A DNA stretch of 37,718 nt from Rubrivivax sp. (GTDB taxonomy: Bacteria > Pseudomonadota > Gammaproteobacteria > Burkholderiales > Burkholderiaceae_C): contig JAIYDH010000194.1 in assembly GCA_027487585.1 (NCBI GenBank), positions 1 to 37,718 on the forward strand, read 5' to 3'. How positions within the stretch are numbered: the stretch's first letter is position 1; the number at the start of each line of letters is the position of its first letter. This document shows positions 18,308-24,680 of this stretch, piece by piece. Under the pieces are notes generated by a model. That model ran no database searches and was not told the origin of the DNA. It saw nothing but the letters and a program-made list of their open reading frames with translations. Both the position numbers and the translations under genes were made by a program.

Positions 18308-19137
18308 GCGGGGGCCTGCAAAGCCTTGCCGTGGCGGGCCAGCCAGTCGATCCACAGCGCGCGCCATACCGGCCAGTCGTGCCCGCCGGGACGCGTGGCC
18401 ACGTGGTCGGCCGGCAGCAGTGCTTGCAGCAGACGGTGGCCGCGTGCGAATCGATCGCTGTCGCCGAAGCCCAGGTGCACCGGCGCGCCGCCCTGGCGTG
18501 TGGCGAGGTGGCGCCAGATGCGGCGCTCCAGCGGCGGCCGTGGCTGCCCGGGCTCGACCTGCGTGCTGGCCGGCGTGGCCGCCCAGGCCACAGGGCCACC
18601 TGCAACTTCGATCTCGCGCCAGAGGCCGGCGGGGCCCACGTAGGGCGCCAGCGCCACCGTGCCGGCGATCGCGGTGCTACCGCCAGTCGCAGTGGAAGAA
18701 CCGGCCGTGAAGGCTTCGGTCAGCAGCCCCAGCGCGCCAAGGCCGCCGAGGGAAATGCCGACGAGCCAGATCCGTTCGAAGCCCTCGCGGCGCGCCGGCT
18801 CCACCTGTTCAACCGCCAGCCGGGCGAGGATGGAACGGTCTTCGTAATAGCCGAAGTGGCTGTCGAGCAGCCGCACTTCGGCGCCTGGCGCCTGGGCATG
18901 AAGGGCGGCCGGAAAGCCGGCCTCGATGAACTCTTCGGGAAGGCTGCCGATGCCCGGCAGCATCAGGACCAGCGTGCCACCGCCGGCCCGGCCTGCTTGG
19001 CCAGTGATGCGAATGCTGCGGATGCGGGATTCCAAAGGTCGTGAGTAGAGGTTGTAGCAGCCCGCCAGCCCCGCGGCCGGCAGCAGGGCCAGGCCCTGCA
19101 ACAACAGACGCCGGCGCGGGCCGAGGCGCGGGATCAG
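18304..19137 (-). CDS. Alpha/beta-hydrolase, putative lipoprotein (apparent CTG start)
   Basis: A predicted alpha/beta-hydrolase of about 277 residues with nucleophile elbow GISLGG (Ser129) and a lipoprotein signal: RLGPRRRLLLQGLALLPAAG then lipobox LAGC with Cys27. No ATG or GTG precedes the signal peptide in a suitable place. A CTG at 19137 overlaps the upstream stop as CTGA, matching the 4-base NTGA overlaps at most junctions of this operon. Using it gives a basic n-region, a hydrophobic core and the lipobox. Two TTG codons at 19104 and 19101 are alternatives but remove the arginines. It would be anchored in a membrane facing the periplasm. A role in releasing or transferring the aryl polyene product is possible; the cluster lacks an obvious thioesterase. 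Substrate is unknown. Confidence 0.75.
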   Translation of the reverse strand: MIPRLGPRRRLLLQGLALLPAAGLAGCYNLYSRPLESRIRSIRITGQAGRAGGGTLVLMLPGIGSLPEEFIEAGFPAALHAQAPGAEVRLLDSHFGYYEDRSILARLAVEQVEPARREGFERIWLVGISLGGLGALGLLTEAFTAGSSTATGGSTAIAGTVALAPYVGPAGLWREIEVAGGPVAWAATPASTQVEPGQPRPPLERRIWRHLATRQGGAPVHLGFGDSDRFARGHRLLQALLPADHVATRPGGHDWPVWRALWIDWLARHGKALQAPA

Positions 19138-19672
19138 CGGCAGCCGGTCTCGTCGGCGCTTGGGATGATCCAATTGAGGTACGCGTTGGTGTTCATGCCG
19201 CTGGTGCCGGCGAAGATGAGGCGGCTCTGGTCCCTGCAGACGAGTTCGCGGCGGTGGCGGTCCGAACCGAAGAAGAAGGGGATGAAGGTCTTGCCCATGA
19301 CATAGACGCCCCGGTCGGTGGTAGCGCCAAGCATGTCCATCATCTGACACATCGGCATGCCGTTCTGCAACTGGGCGGCCCTGCTGCTGCGCACTGGCAC
19401 GTCGGCGATCTCGCCTTCCCAGTCGTTCAGACCTTGGAGTCTGCGCCCGAAGTCTGACTTGCCCTTCTTCGGGTCGATCACCTCGCCGGCTTGAGTCATT
19501 TCGTGCCCGATCTTGCGTTGCGTCGGTGCGGCAGAAGGGGTGATGCCGGCGGTCGAAGGCGCTGAAGACGAGGCGGAACTCGCGGTAGGGATCGCGGCGC
19601 AGCCGGCAGGGCCGGCGTAAGGGCGAACAGGCTGCCACGAATCAAGGCCTGGGAAATCGCTTTCGGCGTCAT
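19134..19672 (-). CDS. Unrecognised small exported protein, apparent frameshift
   Basis: A GGAGGA ribosome site (19678-19683) sits five bases before ATG 19672, which opens a signal-peptide-like MTPKAISQALIRGSLFALTP. That frame stops at 19496. The region that ends at 19134, against the hydrolase start, is in another frame. It reads AGCAAIPTASSASSSAPS, then MTQAGEVIDPKKGKSDFGRR, LNDWEGEIADVPVR, MPMCQMMDMLG, MGKTFIPFFFGSDRHRREL and GTSGMNTNAYLNWI. A one-base slip near 19600-19625 would join them and place a cysteine after the hydrophobic segment (PAGC), suggesting a lipoprotein. A third frame between about 19530 and 19620 also has strongly coding-like third positions, so the exact reading is unsettled. 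G/C preference is weaker than in neighbours. I do not recognise the family. It could be a true mutation, a sequencing error, or a gene using a start I have not identified. Confidence 0.5.
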
Positions 19673-19790
19673 CAGGATCCTCCAACGTCGTGTTGTGCGC
19701 GTGTGGCTTATGCAGCGAGCCGCTTGCGGCCCGCGCACCCCCGAAAATCATCGTAGCGGCTTCGAGCAACGTGCAAGCCAGAGAGCCCAT

Positions 19791-20528
19791 TCAGGCCAGC
19801 CCACCATTGACCGAGATGATCTGGCCCGTGATGTACCCGGCATCGGGGCCCGCGAGGAATCCGACCAGCGCCGCCACCTCCTCGGGTTTGCCGGCCCGCC
19901 GCGCCGGCACCAGCTGCTCGATGGTCTTGGCATCGAACGAGCCGGCTGCCATGGGCGACTCGATGATGCCCGGCGCCACGGCGTTGACAGTGACGCCCCG
20001 GCTGGCCAATTCCTGGCTCAACGCTTTTGTGGCGCTGTTCAGCGCCCCCTTGGCGGCGGCGTAGTTGACCTGCCCTCGATTGCCTGTCAGGGCCGCCACC
20101 GACGAGATGTTGACGATGCGCCCCCAGCGCGTGCGCAGCATCGGCAGCACCAGGGGTTGAGTGACGCGGAAAAAGCCGTGCAGCGAGACATCGATGACGC
20201 GGTGCCACTGCGCCGCACGCATGCCCGGGAACACGGCGTCGTCGTGCACGCCGGCGTTGTTGATGATGATCTGCACCGGCCCGGGCACGAGCAGCTGCGC
20301 CGTGGCCGCTGCGCAGGCGGCATCGTCTGTGAGGTCAAACACCATGCAGCCGGCGCGGCCGCCGCCGGCCTCGATTTCGCCAGCCAGTGCCTGCACCGCC
20401 GCCGCATTGCCGTTGGCATGCAGGATGAGCTCGGCACCGCCAGCCGCCAGTCGGCGCGCGATGGCCGAGCCCAGGGCTCCACTGGCGCCGGTGACAAGGG
20501 CACGTTTGCCTTGAAGGGGAAGTGTCAT
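19791..20528 (-). CDS. 3-oxoacyl-ACP reductase, FabG-type SDR
   Basis: A 245-residue short-chain dehydrogenase that would reduce the 3-keto group of each extended chain with NADPH. The cofactor loop is TGASGALG at 13-20, with INNAG at 89-93. The catalytic residues are Ser143 (NISSV), Tyr156 and Lys160 (NYAAAK). The C-terminal ITGQIISVNGG is typical of FabG, as is the length. ATG 20528 overlaps the dehydratase stop (ATGA); the frame is open far upstream but only antisense-like. FabG-like ApeQ plays this part in aryl polyene clusters. There is no enoyl reductase in the window, so double bonds left by dehydration would be kept, as a polyene requires. A 118-base gap to the next gene makes an internal promoter possible. 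Confidence 0.95.
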   Translation of the reverse strand: MTLPLQGKRALVTGASGALGSAIARRLAAGGAELILHANGNAAAVQALAGEIEAGGGRAGCMVFDLTDDAACAAATAQLLVPGPVQIIINNAGVHDDAVFPGMRAAQWHRVIDVSLHGFFRVTQPLVLPMLRTRWGRIVNISSVAALTGNRGQVNYAAAKGALNSATKALSQELASRGVTVNAVAPGIIESPMAAGSFDAKTIEQLVPARRAGKPEEVAALVGFLAGPDAGYITGQIISVNGGLA

Positions 20529-20986
20529 GTCGGGGCCTCCAGCGGGGTGTTCAGCACGACGGTGGCACGGCCTTCGACGAGCAGCCGTCCCGCCGCATCG
20601 GAAACGGTGAATCGATAGATGGCCTGCTGCTCGGCCGCAGCCTGGCGCCGGGCCTCGATGCGCAAGGCGCCGGCCACCGTGTCCAGCCGCGGCTGGTGCA
20701 TCACGACGCTGCGCATGGCGGCCAGGTAACCCGGGCGCGGCGGTGTGCCCGGGGCGGCCGTGAGGGCGCCATGCAAGGCCATCGCCTGTGCGGCGTACTC
20801 GATCGCTACCGGAGCCAGCAGACCCTGAGGCGAACGCAGCGGGTGCGCCGGGTCGCGGTGGCTCAGGGCGGTGCAGCACAGGCCTTCGGTATCCCAGGCC
20901 TCAAGGACATCGAGCAGGCACATGCTGCCGGCGTGCGGAATGCGCTGCGCGATGCCGTCGCGGCCGAGTGTGGCGGGATGGTTCAC
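20525..20986 (-). CDS. 3-hydroxyacyl-ACP dehydratase, ApeP-like hotdog protein
   Basis: A 153-residue hotdog-fold protein resembling the ApeP-type dehydratases of aryl polyene clusters. IPHAGSMCLLD at about 16-26 carries the likely catalytic His18, and IEYAAQAMALHG at about 62-73 the acidic residue of the opposite helix (Glu63). It would remove water from 3-hydroxyacyl-ACP to form a trans double bond. The start is GTG at 20986, overlapping the chain-length factor stop (GTGA), and its own stop overlaps fabG (ATGA). Frame upstream of this GTG belongs antisense to the neighbouring gene. A second dehydratase domain is fused to the ligase at 28619-30319. Two dehydratases are also the rule in known aryl polyene systems (ApeI and ApeP). 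Confidence 0.88.
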   Translation of the reverse strand: MNHPATLGRDGIAQRIPHAGSMCLLDVLEAWDTEGLCCTALSHRDPAHPLRSPQGLLAPVAIEYAAQAMALHGALTAAPGTPPRPGYLAAMRSVVMHQPRLDTVAGALRIEARRQAAAEQQAIYRFTVSDAAGRLLVEGRATVVLNTPLEAPT

Positions 20987-21774
20987 AGGCTGGCCTCCAG
21001 CGTGGCACCAGGGCCCCAGCCCTCGAGCAGGCAGCGGGCGGGTTCGCCGCGGGCCAGCGCGATCAGCAGCGGCAGGGCACGCGCTGCCGGGATGCTGTCG
21101 CACACCGCGTCCAGGCCCAGTTGCCCGCAGCGGCTGGCCAGCCCGTCCTCGCACAGGCGCAGCCGCAGCTGGCGGCCGGGCTGAAGCACCAGGGCCACGC
21201 CGAATGCATCGGCCAGAGGGCGCTTGGCGTGCAGCGGCTCAGGGTAGGGCACATCGGCGGCCACCAACAACACCGGCTCCTGCAATGTCACGGCCTGCAC
21301 CGCGGCTTCGAGCAGGCCGGCTGCGAAGCTGGCATCGAAGGCGGCGATGCTGGTGCTGGGCCGGCGCCCCTGGACGGCGATGTGCCAGTAGCCGCCGGCC
21401 GCGTTGTGCACCGAGTTAGTGAATCTCGTCGGCGACACCAGCCGCTCGGGGGCGGCCAGGGCTTCGCACAGCGTGTGACAGTTGGCAGGCTCGCCTGTCG
21501 ACGAGGTGAACACGCTCGCCAGCCGGGCCGGCTCCAGCCCTGCCATCGCGCAGGCCTCGTCGGCAACAACAATCGACAGCCGCACGACGGCACCTGCGCG
21601 CCGCCGCTCGGTGGCCGGAAGCCGCTGCGGCGCCGGCACAAGGGTGGGCGCGCATTGCCACAAGAGCGGGTCGCGCAGTCGGGCGGAGGCGGCGGCCCAG
21701 CTCTCCAGGCCGGGTCCGAGCAGGCCCACGCCCCGCACGTCGACGGCCAGTTCCGGCCCGGCGGTGGCGTTCAT
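20983..21774 (-). CDS. Ketosynthase chain-length factor, copy 2
   Basis: A 263-residue chain-length-factor-like protein without an active-site cysteine. It keeps the family block SPTRFTNSVHNAAGGYWHIA, nearly the same as that of copy 1 (16275-17093), and it also directly follows its partner ketosynthase. ATG 21774 overlaps the ketosynthase stop (ATGA). It should dimerise with the product of 21771-22982 and help define how far the polyene grows. Outside the shared block the two copies differ widely by eye, which suggests an old duplication rather than a recent one. The assignment to the CLF family is firm; its partner is inferred from coupling. Confidence 0.9.
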   Translation of the reverse strand: MNATAGPELAVDVRGVGLLGPGLESWAAASARLRDPLLWQCAPTLVPAPQRLPATERRRAGAVVRLSIVVADEACAMAGLEPARLASVFTSSTGEPANCHTLCEALAAPERLVSPTRFTNSVHNAAGGYWHIAVQGRRPSTSIAAFDASFAAGLLEAAVQAVTLQEPVLLVAADVPYPEPLHAKRPLADAFGVALVLQPGRQLRLRLCEDGLASRCGQLGLDAVCDSIPAARALPLLIALARGEPARCLLEGWGPGATLEASL

Positions 21775-22982
21775 GCGGCGCTCCCGAACAACAGGCAGGC
21801 GTTGCTGCCACCGAAGCCGAATGAGTTGCTGGCCACCACGCGCAAAGCCCGGGACGTGGGCTCGCGCAGCACCGCGGCGTGCAAGGCCGGATCCTGATCG
21901 CGCAGGTTCAGGGTGGCCGGCATGCAGCCGGTCTCGATCGCCAGCAGCGCCAACGAGGCTTCAACGCCGCCGGCCGCGCCCAGCGTGTGACCGGTCTGCC
22001 CCTTGGTACTGCTGCAGGCCAGGCGGGTGCCGAAGACGGAGGTCACGGCACGGTCCTCGGCGGCGTCGTTGCCGGGCGTGCCCGTGCCGTGCAGGTTGAG
22101 GTAGTCCACGGCCTCGGGTGCCAGGCCAGCGTCGGCGAGCGCAGCGCGCATGGCCAGCGCTGCACCGGCGCCTTCGGGGTGCGGACTGCTCATGTGATGG
22201 CCGTCGCTGCTTTCGCCGGTGCCGAGAAGCCAGCCCTGGGCTGCACGTGCGCCGTCGCGCTCGAGCAAGGCCAGTGCAGCTGCCTCGCCGAGCGAAAGAC
22301 CCTGGCGGTCGGCATCCCAGGGGCGGCAGATGTCGCCCGAGACGAGTTCGAGCGAGCGAAACCCGTACAGCGTGGTCATGCACAGGCTGTCGACACCACC
22401 GACTACGGCGGCATCGATCAGCCCGAGCCGGATCATGCGCTCTGCTGAGGCATAGACCTTGGCCGCCGATGAGCAGGCCGTCGACACCACATGGGCCGGC
22501 CCCTGCAAGCCCAGCCGTTCGCGCAAGAAGCGAGCTGCCGAATAGGTGTTGTGGGTGCGGCCGTAGTCGAGCGTGGCCGGCAACGCGCCGGTGTCGGCTG
22601 CGCGGTGGCGGTAGGCCACCTCGGTGGCCAGGATGCCGGACGTGCTGGTGCCCAGGAACACGCCGATGCGGCTCGTGCCCCAGCGGGCAGCAGCGGCCTG
22701 CACGGCCTCGGCGAAGCCGTCGCTGCGCAGCGCCAGTTCGGCCAGGCGGTTGTTGCGGCAGTCGTAGCCCGCCAGCGCTGCTGCAGCGTCGTCAGTGCCG
22801 ACGCCGGACCAGTCGAGCGCATCGACGCCGTCGACCACACCCAGCCACGAGCCGATGTCGGCGGTTTCGAAACTGCGCCGGACCAGGCCGGTGCGGCCGT
22901 CGTGCAGGGCCGCGGCGTGCGCGGCGCGGCCGTGACCCAGTGCGCTGACCAGCGTGTGATGGGTGATGGCGAGTGGTTGCAT
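21771..22982 (-). CDS. Beta-ketoacyl synthase, copy 2 of the KS/CLF pair
   Basis: A 403-residue ketosynthase with Cys170 in STACSSAAK, His298 in NLHGTGT and His332 in TGHTLGAAG, and NSFGFGGSNA near the C-terminus. It shares HHMSSPHPEG with copy 1 (17090-18307). ATG 22982 opens a compact N-terminus (MQPLAITHHTLVSALGHG). A 51-base gap separates it from the methyltransferase upstream and holds no strong ribosome site. It is coupled to its chain-length factor by ATGA. It would catalyse chain elongation as the ApeO-like half of a heterodimer. Having two complete pairs may allow separate early and late elongation steps; this is inference. Confidence 0.92.
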   Translation of the reverse strand: MQPLAITHHTLVSALGHGRAAHAAALHDGRTGLVRRSFETADIGSWLGVVDGVDALDWSGVGTDDAAAALAGYDCRNNRLAELALRSDGFAEAVQAAAARWGTSRIGVFLGTSTSGILATEVAYRHRAADTGALPATLDYGRTHNTYSAARFLRERLGLQGPAHVVSTACSSAAKVYASAERMIRLGLIDAAVVGGVDSLCMTTLYGFRSLELVSGDICRPWDADRQGLSLGEAAALALLERDGARAAQGWLLGTGESSDGHHMSSPHPEGAGAALAMRAALADAGLAPEAVDYLNLHGTGTPGNDAAEDRAVTSVFGTRLACSSTKGQTGHTLGAAGGVEASLALLAIETGCMPATLNLRDQDPALHAAVLREPTSRALRVVASNSFGFGGSNACLLFGSAA

Positions 22983-23033
22983 GACGTGAGGGAAGTCAAA
23001 TGGGGCAAGATGCGCCAGGAGTGACGCCGATGC

Positions 23034-23777
23034 TCAGGGCCGGTCGGCCACCAGCAGCACATTGGCAAACGGCGTGCCTTCGCTCATTGGCACCGACCGC
23101 ACCGCAAAGCCCAGCTCCTGCAACAGGGCCTGCCAGGCCGCGAGTGGACGCCCCCAGGTGGGTGGCACGCGGTGGCCGCGAACCCAGGTAACGAGCCGGT
23201 CCACCCACTGGCTCGCACGAAAGCCGCCCGGCTGGCCCATGTCACCCACGCGCAGCAGCAGCCGGCCGCCCGCCGACAGCGCGCCGTGCACGCGGGCCAG
23301 CAGCTCGCGCTGGGCGGCGTGATCGACGTAGTGCAGCACGTCGAGGATGACCACGAGATCGCAGCTGGGTAACTCCACCTGCCGCATGTCGCCGCACACG
23401 AAGCGCGGCGCCAGTGGCAGCGCGCCTACGGCGGTTTCGGCGCGCTGCACGTCGCGGGGCATGAGTTCGATGCCGGTGTAGGCGCGCGCCGGGGCTACGG
23501 CGGGCCAGGTCGTTGGCCAGCGCGCCTGCGTCTGCGCCTCGCCGAGCTGCTGCAGCAGGCTGGCCAGCAGGCCCTGGCCGCAGCCGATGTCGACCACGCG
23601 CAGCCCATCTCCTTGGTCACCCCGCCCGCCGCGAAGCTCGCCGCGCGTCACGAGGCCGCGGAACACGGGATCGTGGCCCAGCTTGCCACGTGCGAAGTGC
23701 CATGCAAAGGGACCGACCGCCCGGTAGGGCTCGCAGGTGCGGCGGTGCAGTTCGCGCCAGGCGGCTTCGGGGTTCAT
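23034..23777 (-). CDS. Class I SAM-dependent methyltransferase
   Basis: A 247-residue Rossmann-fold methyltransferase. SAM-binding motif I is VVDIGCGQGL at 61-70. A likely motif II is TGIELMP and motif IV is DLVVILDVLHYVD, with LSAGGRLLLRVGD near the end. ATG 23777 overlaps the deacetylase stop (ATGA), and the open frame further upstream is not coding. In aryl polyene and xanthomonadin pathways a methyltransferase acts on the aryl head group, by O- or C-methylation (ApeM in enteric clusters). That is the likely role. The protein is soluble. Neither the site nor the type of methylation can be read from sequence. Confidence 0.88.
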   Translation of the reverse strand: MNPEAAWRELHRRTCEPYRAVGPFAWHFARGKLGHDPVFRGLVTRGELRGGRGDQGDGLRVVDIGCGQGLLASLLQQLGEAQTQARWPTTWPAVAPARAYTGIELMPRDVQRAETAVGALPLAPRFVCGDMRQVELPSCDLVVILDVLHYVDHAAQRELLARVHGALSAGGRLLLRVGDMGQPGGFRASQWVDRLVTWVRGHRVPPTWGRPLAAWQALLQELGFAVRSVPMSEGTPFANVLLVADRP

Positions 23778-24631
23778 GTCGGGGTCGACCTTGGGGGCAG
23801 GGCGGCGCGCAGCGTGGTCACCTGCAGGCCCAGCGCACGGCAACGTGCCAGCAATGGCGGCAACACTTCCAGCACCACTGGGCGCCCGGCGCGGTTGCGC
23901 CGCGCATGGCCGTCGTGGAGCAGCAAGATGTCGCCCGCAGCCAAGCCGCGCGACAGGCGCGCCAGCACGCGCGGAGCGTGGACGTCGCGGGTGTCGAAGC
24001 CGCGACGGGTCCAGCTCACGAGGTGCAGGCTGAGCCGGTGCAACACCGGGTCGAGCAGCGGGTTGCGCAGGCCTGCCGGAGCACGAAAGCAATGGGGCAG
24101 CGTGCCCGTGACATCCATCAGACGCCGCTGCGCACGGCTGATTTCGTCGCTCAGGCCCTGCGGCCCGCGCAGGCTGAAGTCGTGGCGGTGACGGTCGGAG
24201 TGGTTCTGCACGTCGTGTCCGCGGGCCACGATCTGGCGAGCCAGCACCGCATGACGTTCGGCCTGCGTGGCGATGCAGAAGAAGGTGGCCCGCACGCCGT
24301 GCGCGTCGAGCAGATCCAGCACAGCGGGTGTCACCTCGGGGTCGGGCCCGTCATCGAGTGTCAGGGCCACCGCCGCACCGGCGGCGGCCGGCAACCGCGT
24401 GACGTTAGGGCCCAGCCAACGGCTGCGCGGCCACAGGCCGGCGGCCGCAAGGCCGAGGTGGTTGAGGGCCACGCTGGCCAGCGCCCAGGGTGCGGCGCCG
24501 GGCACGAACAGCGCGGCGCCGCCAGCGGCCGCGTGCAGGCCCACGCTGGCGCGCAGCGCTGCCGGCCAGCGCCAGGGGCCAGGTTCCGGGTCCGGCAAGG
24601 GGTAAGGCTGGTGCGGGTGGGCGGGGGGCAT
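23774..24631 (-). CDS. Polysaccharide deacetylase (NodB domain), membrane-anchored
   Basis: A protein of about 285 residues with a C-terminal NodB-type carbohydrate esterase 4 domain. Metal and catalytic residues are visible: TLDDGPDPEVTP (Asp93, Asp94) and NHSDRHRHDF with His144 and His148 in an H-S/T-x-x-H motif, plus FRAPAGLRNP and a late LLHDGH. One or two hydrophobic segments at about 26-66 precede the domain and probably anchor it in the cytoplasmic membrane. The start is uncertain: ATG 24631 is used here, GTG 24670 is possible, and an 11-base repeat lies between them. It sits between the MMPL transporter and the methyltransferase, overlapping the latter (ATGA). Family members remove N- or O-acetyl groups from sugars. 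Removal of an acetyl group from a sugar on the pigment lipid is a guess. Confidence 0.85.
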   Translation of the reverse strand: MPPAHPHQPYPLPDPEPGPWRWPAALRASVGLHAAAGGAALFVPGAAPWALASVALNHLGLAAAGLWPRSRWLGPNVTRLPAAAGAAVALTLDDGPDPEVTPAVLDLLDAHGVRATFFCIATQAERHAVLARQIVARGHDVQNHSDRHRHDFSLRGPQGLSDEISRAQRRLMDVTGTLPHCFRAPAGLRNPLLDPVLHRLSLHLVSWTRRGFDTRDVHAPRVLARLSRGLAAGDILLLHDGHARRNRAGRPVVLEVLPPLLARCRALGLQVTTLRAALPPRSTPT

Positions 24632-24635
24632 GGAC

Positions 24636-24668
24636 GGGCGATCGGTGGGCGATCCTTGGGCGATCAGC
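24636..24668. repeat. Three copies of an 11-bp repeat
   Basis: The unit gggcgatcnnn occurs three times in tandem at 24636, 24647 and 24658 (spacers ggt, ctt, agc). It lies between the MMPL stop and the deacetylase ATG, inside the possible N-terminal extension of the deacetylase. Copy number could vary between strains and alter spacing or the leader peptide. Confidence 0.6.
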
Positions 24669-24680
24669 ACGAAAATTCTG

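Noticed and set aside
24632..24670. GTG start giving a 13-residue longer deacetylase
   Set aside because: It has no ribosome site and the added residues are coded by a simple repeat; kept only as an alternative.
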